From Oscarella lobularis (Eukaryota; Porifera; Homoscleromorpha; Homosclerophorida; Oscarellidae): 64,000 bases of DNA. Numbering within the stretch: position 1 is the stretch's first letter; the number at the start of each line of letters is the position of its first letter. Of the stretch, positions 51,806 to 63,679 are shown one piece after another. A model generated the notes under the pieces. It worked only from the letters and a program-made list of their open reading frames with translations. It was not told the origin of the DNA and made no database searches. Made by a program: the position numbers and the translations under genes. The stretch is taken from positions 62,001 to 126,000 of the forward strand of contig NC_089184.1 of the NCBI RefSeq assembly GCF_947507565.1. Direction: 5' to 3'.

Positions 51806-53797
51806 TCACATTGCCCTACCTTTTCCCGACGGGAACGTCCCTTGATGGGCCCGTTCCCCGCCTACGTGAGTCGCCGCCGCCGCCGCCGTTGCCGCCGTTG
51901 CCGCCGCAGCCGCCGCCGCAAACGATTCAGCATAGGAAGAAGAAGACCAGGGGAATTCATTACCATAAAACGGATAGGAAAAAGCGCCGAATCCCGCAAA
52001 GGGGGGGTACGGTCCGCCGCCGCCGCCGCCACTCCCGTACGCCGGAACGCCGCCGCCGCCGCCGCCGTGGGACGGCCCAAAAGGATTCCGATTCAACGGT
52101 GGCAACGATTCTTCCTTTTGAGGAGTATTTAGAGGAGACGATGACGGCCACTCTTTCGCCTCCGAATTTCCGAGCGGAATATCGGCAACGGTCGCATTCT
52201 TGACAATCTTTTTCTTCTCATTTCCCGGCGTCGTCGTCGTCGTCGTCGTCGATTTTGATCTTCTCGACTTATAGGGAAGATATTCCGGCGATAGCGACTC
52301 CTCCTTGACGTTCACATTCCCACGTTTATCATCATCATCATTGCCCCCCCTCTCCTCTTCATCTTCTCGAGTATCAATCCCCATTCGTTTTTCCTCCAGC
52401 GTCGTCGTCTCTGGTGACGGGGGCGATGTCTCATTATTCGAACCGGTTGCGCCAACGCTATCCGGCACGGCGTCCGAGCTTTGATTGGTCGTATAAACCG
52501 CCGGCGTCGTCATAGAGAGAGGATCATCCTCCTTTTTCCCTTCTTCCTCTTCTTCTTCCTCTTCTTCTTCCTCCTCCTCTTCCTCATCGCCACTTAGTTG
52601 CGAATATCGACGACGTTTTCGAGTCGGTCCCGGCCCCTTTCGTTCGTCAACAAGAAGAAAAGATTGTCGACGTTTCGCCGATGTTCGTCGCCCGCTTTGA
52701 TGCGCGCAAGCGAGATGATGCTTCAAGCTTTTCTTATGTTTATATTTGCGAGCGCAACTTCGTTCGGGGCACTCGAAATAATCGCATTCTGGCGGCGGCG
52801 GCGGCGGCGGAGGCGGCGGAGGCGGCGCCGGGAAAACCTCCTCCGTCGCCGCCGCCGCCGCCGCCGCCCCATTTGCCGTTTCACCGTTTGCCACCGCCAC
52901 TTCCGTATCCGCCTCCTTCTCACTATCCGTCTTCGCTTTTTCGCCATTCTCTCCCTCTTCTTCCTCGACTTCTTCCTTTTTGATTCGTGCCGGTCTACCG
53001 CGTCTTCGTCCCGTCGTCGTCGTGGGGGGCGACTTTCGCATATCCGCCGCGTTTCCGCCGCTCCGCGTCGTTCTACGTCGTCGCGTCGGCGTCGGAGGAG
53101 GCGGCACGTCGTCGCTCGCTCGACCGCCGCCGCCACCCGCTTCATCGAGACGACTAATCAAAGCGCTAGCGGCATCAAGACTATAAAAAAAAGGAGGGGG
53201 AATCGGTTTCAAGAGCAAAAAGAAACGTAGGGAGACTACATACCCAATTGGCGGCGACCAACCCGGCGTCTTTTGACAGATGAGCGTGCCGACGAAGGCT
53301 CTTCCTCGCCAAAGCGCCTTAACGACGATTAGATCTAAAGCGAGAAAGATCGAGACATGTATATAAAGCGATTTTCCCCTATACCTGTTCCCTCGTAAAA
53401 CACTTCGCCGCTTATCGTTACGGGTGTACCCGAAGCGAGTGGGAAAGGCACGGGACTATTATTCGCCTCGCGCGCTTCCTGGTTCGCGAAGACATCGTCG
53501 TTGGCGACGGCGGGGAAGAAGCCGTCTAAAGATGAAATAGAATTGCCGAGTTTGGTCGTTTGTTGTAGGAAAGCGAAGGGTTGCTGCTGATTTTGCTGCT
53601 GCTGATCGCTAATGGGAGTTGAGCAGCTCGAACGCGTGCCAATGCGAACGCTTCGGCGCGGCGGCGGCTGTTGCGATCCCTTTGTAAAAGATCGTCGAAT
53701 TAGAGCGATGCGCGTGCGTGCGACTATTCGTTTTTTGCGTCTCCATCGGTGCTCTTACCGTTTTGTCGTCGATCGTATTAGTATTCGATCCGTTCAT
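51806..53797 (-). CDS. ZNF609: ZNF608/ZNF609/scribbler-type zinc-finger protein
   Basis: Nuclear regulator related to vertebrate ZNF608/609 and Drosophila scribbler. Exons read MNGSNTNTIDDKT, then GSQQPPPRRSVRIGTRSSCS through GEVFYEGTG, then the family signature LIVVKALWRGRAFVGTLICQ with KTPGWSPPIG (vertebrate: VTWRGKTYVGTLL.C..HDWAPP). The long last exon (51806-53180) has a single C2H2 finger (ECDYFECPERSCARKYKHKK, SLKHHLACAH), a basic region, a Glu run and Pro, Gly and Ala tracts. The start at 53797 is provisional: the frame is open upstream to a strong 3' splice site at about 53841, so a further 5' exon is likely. Many long ORFs on the opposite strand are shadows of the triplet repeats. 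Confidence 0.85.
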
Positions 53798-53841
53798 CGT
53801 CACGTCTCGCCGTAAAATGCGCGAGTGTCTGAATTGAATCT

Positions 53842-55496
53842 GAAGGAGAGGGAGGGGAGAAAGAAAAAACGATTGTTAGCGCGCTTCCGCGCCCTATGCG
53901 GAAACGGTGCTATGCGGCGCGGCGGGCGTTCACCGAGTGCGCGACGCTTTCGATCCGCGGCGGACAGGCGACCGACTGTGCATGCGAGTCAACAATAAAA
54001 GCCTAAAGCACGTGGCTCGCCCCGCCCTCGAACTGTTCCCGGGCGTCGGAACGTTGGGGCGAATTCGCGAACGATGCGCGTTTCGAGGTGCGCGCAGAAA
54101 GCGGTCAATCGACCGCGACAAACGATAATTTTAGACCGGAAATCGGTCGCGGGAACCTATACGAAGGACTAGCCACTCACGTGAATGGGCGTGTCACACC
54201 AACGCATCTGGGCATGTCGCTCTCTGTGCGAATGTTTATGCTTCGCGAACGCGCGGAGGCCCATTTTAGAATCGCCCTCGAATTCCCCTTTCAGCTTCGT
54301 TACCCACAGCAAATGCAACGCCAAAAAATCGACGTGAAAAGGAGAAAATTAGGGGGAAAGCGGCGCGAGACTCGAACGTTCGCGGGGACGAAGCGCGTAA
54401 TGAAGTTAGGGGGCGGGTGCGAATAAAGTGAAATCCATATCGCAACGGATCCCCTCCTTCCCGATGTGCGACGATGAGAGCGACGGCGGTAAAGTCCGAT
54501 TCACGTAAAGTGCCGGCGCGTAGGAGTTGGGCGTCGCGATCGCGCGACCGCGATCGATCTAGCGAACGAACGAACGAACGAGCGCGCTGCATGCAAAGCG
54601 ATACGATTCTTTCCCCCCTTTTCGATCGTAAAAGACACGCTAATCGCCGTTGTCTCGGCCACCGCCGCCCGAGACAACGACACCCGCACACCCATTACGC
54701 TGATGTACACATAGAGTGTGTGAGTGTGTGTGTGTCGGTTTAGGAGCGCAGCACGCGAACGCGTGTACGTTTCGTCCGGTCCGCTTTTCGGTTGTCTCTC
54801 GCGCGCAGAATAAACAACGATTGTCCCTACAGGTGTAGCAGGGAATCGAGTTTTCGATGCGGAGAGCGAGAAAAGCACGAGTCGCGGCGACGGGGGTCAT
54901 CGGAACGGCGTTCATCGAGTGCGCGCATTAGGGAAGAACGCGAAACGGTGCGAATCGAACGCGGAGAATCGACGAGCAGCACGACGGGGCTTCGGTTTTC
55001 ACGCCCCCACGACTCATGGCACTCACCTTACTTCCTTATGCTGTGGCAGTACGACGACAAACGACGAGCATGTACAGTGTAGCGAAACGACGACCAGTCG
55101 ACTTTTAGGCCTCGACAAAACTCACACGACCAATCAGACAATTTCCCGGTGACGTGGTCGCCTGCGCGAAGCACGTGCGACGGTCGCCGCCGCTTTAGCG
55201 CATTCCGAGAAGTCCCACACGACGAGAGCGATCGATCGATCGATCGATCGATCGATCGATCGGATCGGACTTGCAAAAATCGCCTAATCGATAACGCAGC
55301 TGTCGCGCCGCGCTCGTTTCCTTTCTTATTTTTTTATTTGCCTCGCCGCCACCGCCGCCGGTCAGGGTGAGGCTTCTCGCGCGTTCGAAGCATAAAAGAC
55401 AGCGCTAAATAGCGTTCTCCTTTCGAGAAAAACAGTCTAGTTTCTACTGTACGATTCTTTCATTCAGTGATCGCGACGACGTCACGCGATACCCCG
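53842..55496. other. CpG-rich gene-free stretch, ZNF609-like upstream region
   Basis: About 1.65 kb with many CpGs and only random ORFs. A strong minus-strand 3' splice site (C/T tract then CAG near 53841) and possible 5' splice sites, for example AAGGTGAGT near 55020, suggest noncoding 5' exons of the ZNF609-like gene. It contains (GT)n at about 54717-54735 and (GATC)n at 55228-55262. Confidence 0.45.
55228..55262. repeat. (GATC)n microsatellite
   Basis: Eight and a half tandem ATCG units; each is a palindromic GATC site. Confidence 0.9.
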
Positions 55497-57764
55497 TCAG
55501 ATTCGGACGACGTACGAATCACTGCAATAGCAGACGAAACGTTTATAGGAAAGGAGCGCTCGTCAGCGAACAATTAGCGTGCCCTAACGAGCGAACCGAT
55601 CGAAACGAAGGAGAACATGCTCAAAAAGCGTAGAAATGAGCCCTCCTCACGAAGCGGAGCCAAAATAAACAATCCTTACCTGTGAGTTATGTAGCGTACC
55701 CAGCGCGACGGAGAACTCGCTCCTCCCCGGTCGAAAACGCGCAGAAAACGTACGATAAGTCCCGAGCAGCTAAACATGGGAATTTCGAAGTCGATGCTAG
55801 GAGAAGGAACCCAAGAGTTAGAAGCCTCCCAAGCGCGCGAGTCGTGATTAGATCCAAGGCTTCGACAATGAATGCCTGCATCTAATCTTACCTGAGAGGA
55901 CCGACTTCCTTGCGCGTCGTCTTTCCCTTTTCGCTCACCGTCAACTTGAAACGAAATCAACGAACCATTCCATTCAATCGAATTCTTTCATCATCACGCC
56001 TACCTTGAATTTCGCTTGATTTTCGGCTCCACTCGCCACTTTTTTCATTCGCCAATAGACGAGCTTCTCCGACGCTTTATACTCGGACGTTTGACCCGAT
56101 CCGAGCTCGTACGAAACGCTAAAAAATCGCAAATCAACGAACGTAGCGTCAGCGTTGCTGACGTCACAATGCGTTTCTAAGATAAAACCATTGTGACGTC
56201 AGGAACGCTGACGCTTTCCTCACTCACTTCGTAGTTGATTTAGGAACAGGAATACGAACGACAACTCCCGTAGCATGTCTAGAAAAAAAAAACCAGTGAA
56301 AAAACCCACATATGTATATCATATATGTACACATTTGACGGCAAATTGCATCTTAGTTTTAGAGTCACGTCCACGGAAGACCTAGAAAATAAATAAATGG
56401 AATAATCAGTTAATCTGTGTCGCCCAACCGAAGCGTTTCCCCGTCCTCAATGAACGGATAGACGACAAAAGGAACGGACGATTGAAAATCGCCAGTGACG
56501 CGATAGTTCATTAGAGTCGTCTAGAAGAAGAAAAAATAAATAAATATATAAATAAATAAATAAAAGAGAATACCTCGCCATCAGGAGGAATGATCGAGAG
56601 AACGCGATCACGTTCAAACTCCTCCAAATTCACGCATTCGTGAAATCCGCAATTGTCAAGCGAAACTAACAAAAATAAATAAATAAATAAATATATTTTA
56701 GAGGTCACCTTGTCCGCTTTCTTCTCGTCCAATAGCGAGCGCTTCGTTCAATCCGACTCGTACCTCTAAAAAGATGACGTCACAGGGGGCGTGGCGGGGT
56801 GGGATTGTCTGGACGCACCTGGACTTCCAATTAGGAAGCTCTTCATCTGTATGCATCCAGCCACTTCAGAACGCAAGACGGATCCCTATATGGGAACAAT
56901 GCAAACGTCGCGACAATGACTAATCATACATTCGCTGCTATGACGACGGTGAGTCTCTCAAGAAGGTCGACAAATATTTCGTTTTTTTGAACTCGTTTTT
57001 GTTCGAGACTGACGGCAACCGGCTTATTCGCCGCAGATCCGGGTAGACTGGTCACTCGAGACGGCTACAAAAATTAATTAATTCATAATTAATTATATAT
57101 GTATATACGTTTTTGGAGGAGGAGTCCTTTTGAGGAGGAGACACGAGAATTGGATCGTTGTGCACGTGACACTTGAGAGATTCCGTGGCGAGAATCTGTG
57201 GATATCCAGCGTCCTAACTCAAAAGAATTGAATTCAATTATCCCCTAAAATTGACGTCACTTACGAGGACTTCGTCTAGAAGCTCGTAAATCAACGTGAA
57301 ATTCAAACGAATCGATTCTTCGTTGAGAACGCCGCAATAGTCTTTGAATAAGCCAGAAAGTCTAAAAAAATTAAAATCAAAAATTTCGAATTTTCAAAAA
57401 TTTCCAATACCTGCCCAAAAGTTCCAAAACGAACGTCGCCGAAACGTTGAATTTCGTCGTACAGACGAAATAGAGACCGTTTCGACAAATGTGGATAAAA
57501 TGAATGCCTTCGACGTTCTGCGTGCGAATGCGTCGCTTCGAAGGGTCGATCGAGGTCGTGGTGAGACTTACGAAGATCGGAGGCGCTTGGCTGCCTTTCC
57601 ACGACGTCGCTTTTCGATAGAATATCTCCGCTGTGCCTTTCACCACGTCTCCTCGATCTATACCACCCGATTAGAGGATTTTTGCAGCGTTAAATTAGAG
57701 GACTACAGTCTCTGAAGGCAATCGTGTCGCCTCGAGACGAGAGAATAAAGAACTGGGAAAGCAT
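55497..57764 (-). CDS. AP4M1: AP-4 complex subunit mu
   Basis: Medium chain of the AP-4 coat adaptor at the trans-Golgi network, which recognises tyrosine-based sorting signals. The start MLSQFFILSSRGDTIAFRDY joins RGDVVKGTAEIFYRKATSWK, then GIHFIHICRNGLYFVCTTKF and NVSATFVLELLGRL (longin-like domain). The mu homology domain covers later exons (FHECVNLEEFERDRVLSIIP; FSCSGLIVRFLRVFDRGGAS). The C-terminus RWVRYITH is completed by a 25-nt last exon (55497-55521) giving SDSYVVRI, which matches the mammalian SDAYVIRI end and fixes the stop. About 15 exons. One intron holds a 27-bp foldback. Confidence 0.94.
56145..56215. mobile_element. 71-bp foldback element with TGACGTCA in each arm
   Basis: The left arm 56145-56171 (AGCGTCAGCGTT then GCTGACGTCACAATG) and right arm 56189-56215 are reverse complements at 26 of 27 positions with a 17-nt loop, inside an AP4M1 intron. 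It looks like a small foldback MITE unrelated in sequence to copies A-E. Confidence 0.75.
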
Positions 57765-57806
57765 CGCTTGGTCCCGGATCGATGGAGACGAGTCCCGTAC
57801 AATCCG
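57765..57806. promoter_or_regulatory. Bidirectional promoter space AP4M1/AGTPBP1
   Basis: 42 bp between divergent start codons. Confidence 0.5.
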
Positions 57807-60800
57807 ATGGCTTCAAAGGAGACGTGAGTCTCTCTGCTTCGGTGAAATTGAAATAGTTTACTCGTTTAGCTCGCTCTTGCTTCTATTGGACGCTCTACGT
57901 CACTTGACTTCCGCTCGTGACGCCGAAACGGATCAATGGCATTCGACAATCACTAGACTCCAGTTTCTCGTCTCGAGTAACGGTAAATGGCTTTTCAAAT
58001 GCAAAACCCAATCCAAATCAACTATAAAACAGAGGAAAGTCGTAAAGAAATCACTCTGAAAAAGAACGGAGGCATTGAATTACTTCTATCGTCACTAGAG
58101 GCAAATTTTCAATTGAAAATTGAAAATTTTTATATTCCTTTTCTTTCCAGCTCTGTAGCGGCGATCTCTCCGTCATGCTGGGAATAACTCGACTTCTCAG
58201 CGACTTGGCATCAAGAGGTAAAAATCAAATTAAAAATAAATTACAATACTCTTTCCTTAGTCAAAGGATTGACGGCTCTGTCGCGTCGCGGTGCCGTAGG
58301 CGTTCTAATGCGAGTTCTAGCGTGGACATATAAAACGTACCCTTCGGAAGATCGTCTTCTCAACTCCTTCATTCACTTGCTCGTCACTCTAGCATCCAAA
58401 GGCGAACTTTTTAATAAAAACTTCCCTTATAGGAGACAATATTTCTATAGAAAAACAATTTGCTTTGAAGGCTCGACTGTGCGGCGTTCTTCCCATACCT
58501 CTTGCACTTATAAAACGCGGTTTGCATCGAGGAGCTCTTTTCTCCGCCCTGCAACTAATGAAACAATGTAGCACCAAAGGTTTTTTTCAAAACCAAGTCT
58601 CCCCCCACGAAAAAAAATCTCGAATCTTTCCCCCAGGCGTCAATTGCACTGTTCTAGGAAAGAAAGGAGCCGTCACAGTTCTTTATAAACTCCTAAAGGA
58701 TAGCACTAAAGCAGACACTCGATTCCAAAGGCAATACAATCACAACCCCCTATCTATCCCCCCGTAATGTTTCTTTAGAACGATTTTAGACGCTTTAGTT
58801 GCAGTGACGTCAAACAGTTAGCCCTTGATACTTATTCTGTTAGATATAGCGTCCCTGTTTCTAGAGGATAACGCCGTCAAATTCGTTTCAATTGGCGGAA
58901 TTAGACAAGCAATGGAATTGTTTTCCGATTACTGTCACGATCGCGATTCGCGTCACGTGGCCTTATGCAAGGACTTACTTCAGCTGATGAAAAACTGCAC
59001 TGTAGCTGGTATGTCACAAGGTCAGACTTCTACAATGACTTCTATGTGTGCAGGTGTAGGAAAAGAGGCTTTTCTCTCCTGCGACGGAATGAGAATATTA
59101 TACGATGTTTGCACGATACCTCAGTCAGGTGACTAGGAAAAATAAATAAATAAATATTTATTTTTCTCCTGTAGCGAAATTGCTGAAACCGTCTCAACTA
59201 AAAACAGTGCTTTTTTTGTTGAGACGTTGCCAGCCGAAACTTCCCCTACCAATAGATAAAACAGCCCATCCAATCACCTTCAAAATTTCCGGAACGACTC
59301 TTCTAGAAGATGATGATGATGACGAAGAAGAAAATGATCATAGAGTAGATACAATTGGTCCAATTGAAGTGACTTCGGCGTGGCATACCCCAATCGATCT
59401 CTCTCATTTTTCAACATTTTTTCCTGAACTTTTCAAAGAAGATGATGAATCGGAAGACTCCGAAACTCCTGTCAAATTCGCTTCATCGAAGTGCTACTAT
59501 AAGATTTCCGGGCCTCAAAGACACGGTCATAATCCGAGAGAGGGTTTAGTTGCTCTGAAAAAGAAGTGTAGCGTTCTCGCAGAAAAGTAACCCTTTAGTC
59601 CTCTTCTCTTGCATTATCTCTCTAAAATCGCGACTAGGAATCTCCTAATCAAAGACGTCGAACGATATATTCGCCCAGACGTCATCATAAATCGCGTAGT
59701 ATTTGATTTAGAAGACTCGTATCGGTATACGCTAAAAGAAACGCCACATTTTCGCTATCTCATCGACTTTTTCCCCAGAGTACAACCACCTTTGCTCGCT
59801 GACAAGACAACATTACAATTCGACTCGCGATTCGAGTGTGGAAATCTACGGAGAGCCATACAGGTTAGTAGCAGTAGCCATAGAAACCAAAATGGCGGAC
59901 GAGAACGGTTCCAAGATTCGTTCCAATGAATATGACCTCATACTCAGCTCGGATATTAATAGTGATCGACATCACCAGTGGTTCTACTTCGAGGTCTATA
60001 TTCCCCTGCATTGGAACACTTCGAATACTCACTTCTAGGTATCTAATTTCGCTTGTGACGTTCCTTATCGCTTTAACATCATCAACTGCGAAAAACCCAA
60101 CAGCCAATTCAACTACGGTGAATTTATATTGATATTTTATATAATATCAATTATAATATATAATTGAATTTGACTACTATACCTAATTTATTCTCATTAA
60201 TTCTTAGGAATGCAACCGGTTCTCTATTCTACGCAGAATGGACCGCCTGGTTGGATTCGAAGAGGCACAAACGTTTGCTATTTTCGTAACAACTATCTAC
60301 GTCATTACGAGCCAAGACAGACTACATATTACACGCTTACCTTTACCATTGTCTTCCCATTGCGAGAAGAAACGTGCTACATTGCTTATCACTTCCCCTA
60401 TTCGTATTCGACGTTGAAGGTGTGCTACCGGCTCTATTTCTCCTCTAAATCAATTATTTCTTTAGGATCACCTGCTTCATCTACAGAAACTCAGTGCCGC
60501 GGCTTCGGAAGAGATACTGTTTCGCCGTCAGACCTTGTGTTCGACACTTTCCGGAAATTCATGCGAAGTTTTGACGATAACAGCCCAAGGAGATATCAGT
60601 ACATCTACAAACACAAGTGTATCTATCTATATACTAAGTTGTTTTAGCTGGTAGGGAATACGTTTTCTTGACTTCTCGGGTTCATCCAGGGGAGAGTAAT
60701 TCCAGTTGGTCAATGGAGGGTCAATACAGAAAAATAAGGACTTATTTATGTATTGATTTATTGATTTATCTAGGCATACTTGATTTTCTGTTGAGTGGCC

Positions 60801-61910
60801 AAGCGGAAGCAACTACGGCACTGCAGAAATTCGTTTTCAAAATCATCCCGATGCTAAATCCGGATGGCGTCATAAATGGGAGGCGAGTTCACCTGAATTC
60901 TTCTTATTTATTTATTTATTTATTTATTTATTTCTCAATAGTCATCGATGCTCGTTACTTGGTCGAGATCTCAATCGGCTTTGGTTGAATCCTGATTGCA
61001 CTCTTCAGCCAACAATCTATCACGCCAAAGCCCTGCTACAATACTTAGTAGCAATAGAAAGAGTGCCTCTTGTACGCACACACAAATATATATATATTAT
61101 ATATATAATATATACTACGTATAGGTATTCTGTGATTTACACGGTCACTCTCGCAGAAAGAATGTTTTTCTGTTCGGATGCAGACAGGAGAACCCCAATG
61201 AGGACGAAGAAGAGAAGGGAAATGAAGAAATGGTCGTATTTAAACGTGTGCAATGATTACTACTACGTTCTTTTTATTGCAGCATCTTCCAAGCATTCTG
61301 AGTCACTTGGCGCCGCTTTTTTCCTACAAGGGATGCAGTTTTTCTGTTGAAAAATCAAAGGAGGGAACGGGACGAGTTGTCGTTTGGCGGCAATTGGGAA
61401 TAATAAGGAGCTACACCATGGAGCACACGTACTGTGGCGCAGACCAAGGACAATACAAAGTAAGGGCAGGGCGCCAAATCTCTCCTCTATGAAGATGAAA
61501 AAAAATGACAGGGCTATCAAGTCGATACGAATCAACTAAAGGAAATGGGGCAACGCTTTTGCACGGCTCTAATTCACCTAGTCAACCAAACGAATGCCTC
61601 GCTCTTCAAAGAAAAGGGGGAGGAGAACGACGAAGACAAAAAAGACGAAGGAGAAGAAGAAGAAGAAAAGAGCTCAAGCACAACAAGGTCCCCCTCCCCT
61701 ACAATTTTTTATCCGGGCTACTTGGTTTCCAAGGTGAACCAAGTAGCCTGGCCCCCCTCTCATATACTCACCATTCATCACATACAATAATAAAAATCCA
61801 TTCATTTTAGTTTGGATAACAGTCACGCAAGTGAAAACAGCTCAGACGACGAAGAAGAAGCAGAAGAAGAAGAAGAAGAAAAAGAAACCAAACAAGAAAC
61901 GTTGTCTTAG
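57807..61910 (+). CDS. AGTPBP1: Cytosolic carboxypeptidase 1 (Nna1-like)
   Basis: M14 metallocarboxypeptidase that removes glutamate residues from tubulin and other proteins. The start is MASKET joined to [20 protein letters not shown]; an N-terminal armadillo-like helical region precedes the catalytic part. The CCP-specific domain has [49 protein letters not shown] and [11 protein letters not shown]. The catalytic domain has [13 protein letters not shown] (zinc His and Glu), [43 protein letters not shown] (third zinc ligand) and [19 protein letters not shown] (catalytic Glu). The C-terminus is an acidic Glu run ending KQETLS. About 18 exons. Its stop TAG (61908-61910) overlaps the stop of the next gene on the other strand. 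Confidence 0.95.
60904..60933. repeat. (ATTT)n microsatellite
   Basis: Tandem TTTA units in an AGTPBP1 intron. Confidence 0.9.
61713..61751. repeat. 15-bp inverted repeat in last AGTPBP1 intron
   Basis: CCGGGCTACTTGGTT (61713-61727) and AACCAAGTAGCCTGG (61737-61751) pair at 14 of 15 positions around a 9-nt loop, in the intron at about 61689-61810. Confidence 0.85.
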
Positions 61911-62605
61911 GGCGTACCGTTCTCGCGTTTGCGATCCCGTATTGCCTTAGCATACCAATCCAACTGCGTAATAAGCTTACCAACACCCGACTCCATATGA
62001 TCATTCAACGGCTCTCCCTCTTCGCTCAGAGCGCCAGTAACTCGTGGTATTCCAAATATGTTTGGAATGCTAACAGTGCCGATTTCGCCGAGCATCGCTC
62101 TCAATTGCATCGCGGCGCGCATTCCGCCGTAGGGACCGGGCGAATAGCAGACAATCGCGCTCACTTTGAAAGCGTACGAAGAAAGGGGAAAATGATCGAT
62201 TAGATTGCTCAGCGCCGGCGGAATGCTGTGATTGTATTCGCCCGAAACGACGACGATCGCGTCGCTGGCGACGAGCGCTTCGTTCGCGCGAACGAGACGC
62301 TCGGGTAGCGTCGACCAATCTTTCACCATCATCATCGCTTGTTTTAGCACGGGAAGGTCTAATTCCCAAGGATCTGGGACGGGAAAGGGTACCTAGTTTA
62401 TCTTTCTTTGGTTGCGCGATCGTGCTTTTGGAAGATTGCCTTTCTACGCCTCCGTTTTCTTACCGAATACGGTCACTTCGTGGTTCGTCTTTACGAGCGC
62501 GTTCTGCACGAATTTTGCCACGCGAGAGCAGGCGCGCGGGTTGCGATTGCTTCCCAAGTACATGACGATCTTTAGAGCATCTTTCGCTGTCTCTTTCACT
62601 GCCAT
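61907..62605 (-). CDS. NADPH-dependent FMN reductase (flavodoxin fold)
   Basis: Small flavin reductase or quinone-reductase-like enzyme of the NADPH_dep_FMN_red family. Two exons: 62464-62605 and 61907-62373. Start MAVKETAKDALKIVMYLGSN; FMN-phosphate loop GSNRNPRACSRVAKFV; DPWELDLPVLKQAM; the family signature SGEYNHSIPPALSNLIDHF; then YSPGPYGGMRAAMQLRAML, typical of the flavin site. About 200 residues, the family norm; no targeting peptide or membrane segment. The physiological substrate is not known from sequence. Close in style to bacterial and fungal proteins, but it has a spliced intron and native context. Stop TAA on the minus strand (61907-61909) overlaps the AGTPBP1 stop. Confidence 0.9.
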
Positions 62606-62672
62606 TTCCCTTTTGTTCGTTCGTTCGTTCGCTATCCGGGGCGGGCTGTTAACGCGCGTGATCACTTCACAA
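62606..62672. promoter_or_regulatory. Bidirectional promoter space FMN reductase/EXOSC1
   Basis: 67 bp between divergent start codons, with four tandem TTCG-like units at about 62614-62631. Confidence 0.5.
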
Positions 62673-63527
62673 ATGGACGCCGTTCTTCCCGGAGAACGTC
62701 TTGGAACGACGGAGGAGTTTACGTGCGGCAATGGAACGTACGAGAGAGATGGATACGTGTACTCAACGTTGGTTGGATTTCCTAAAAAGCGAGCTTCCGA
62801 CGACGAGAAGAAAGTAAGGGAGTCTAATTAGATACAGAATAATGTTTGACTCCTCTAAACAGCCACCCGTTATTACAATCGTGAGCATAAAAAAGCAGAA
62901 TGCAACAGTATTACCTGAAATCGGAATGGTGGTCACTTGCAAGGTCAAAAAATTCGACGGGGGAAAATTCAATTTTTCGTCATCGTCTTTATCAGGTTTC
63001 AAGTATCAACTACAGAATGGCAAAAGTAGCTATCTTAGGAGTCGAAGATCGGATCATAAAGGATACATTCCGAGGAACAATCAGGTATATAGAGTTATAG
63101 TCAAAGAAAAAATTTTTATAGAACACGTTTACCTTAGAAAGGAAGACGTCAGAGCGACAGAAAGAGATAAAGTCGAAATTCAGAAATCATTCAGACCAGG
63201 AGACATTGTCAGGGCGAAAGTGGTAATTAGAAAATGGGTTCAATTTCATTTTTGATTTGTAATTTCTCGTCAGATATCACTGGGAGACGCCCAGTCTCGT
63301 TCCTACTTTTTATCCACGGCGGAAAACAGTCTCGGAGTGATTGTTGCAGAAAGCGAGACTGGTAGAGAAGGAAATTCACTTTGCACGTGTTTCTCATCAC
63401 TATTTATACTTCCTCAGGCGTTCCCATGGTACCCATCAGTTGGTGCCAGATGCAATGTCCACAGACAAAGCTCAAAGAATATCGCAAAGTTGCCAAAGTG
63501 ACGTCATCATCGGAAATAAAGACCTAA
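62673..63527 (+). CDS. EXOSC1: Exosome component 1 (CSL4)
   Basis: S1-domain cap subunit of the RNA exosome. Start MDAVLPGERLGTTEEFTCGN and GTYERDGYVYSTLVGFPKK (N-terminal domain); PPVITIVSIKKQNATVLPEI and GMVVTCKV; the S1 core VAILGVEDRIIKDTFRGTIR, KEDVRATERDKVEIQKSFRP and GDIVRAKV, then ISLGDAQSRSYFLSTAENSL, then the C-terminal zinc-ribbon-like part GVPMVPISWCQMQCPQTKLK. This is collinear with human EXOSC1 over its full length. About 8 exons; TAA at 63525-63527. Its 3' flank is duplicated. Confidence 0.95.
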
Positions 63528-63564
63528 AGCAGCAGATTATTTATCTAGCTCTAGTGACCTTAAC

Positions 63565-63679
63565 CTGCACGTGATGTAATAGGATAATAAATGCATTGAA
63601 CTCTTGACTAATTTGATAAATACCATACTTAAGCTGCACGTGATGTAATATTGTAATAAATGCATATTGAACTCGTTGA
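63565..63679. repeat. Direct duplication of the EXOSC1 3' flank
   Basis: Two copies of about 43-46 bp (63565-63607 and 63634-63679), each with CTGCACGTGATGTAATA, AATAAATGCAT and TTGAACTC, separated by 26 bp. Each contains a polyadenylation hexamer AATAAA. Confidence 0.85.

Noticed and set aside
52598-53230. 210-codon plus-strand Arg-rich ORF, and other long ORFs opposite the ZNF609-like gene
   Set aside because: Shadows of the triplet-repeat coding sequence on the minus strand; repetitive and unconserved.
53907-55370. Multiple plus- and minus-strand ORFs of 60-140 codons upstream of the ZNF609-like gene
   Set aside because: CpG-rich with Arg/Ser-biased translations in several overlapping frames; no domain.
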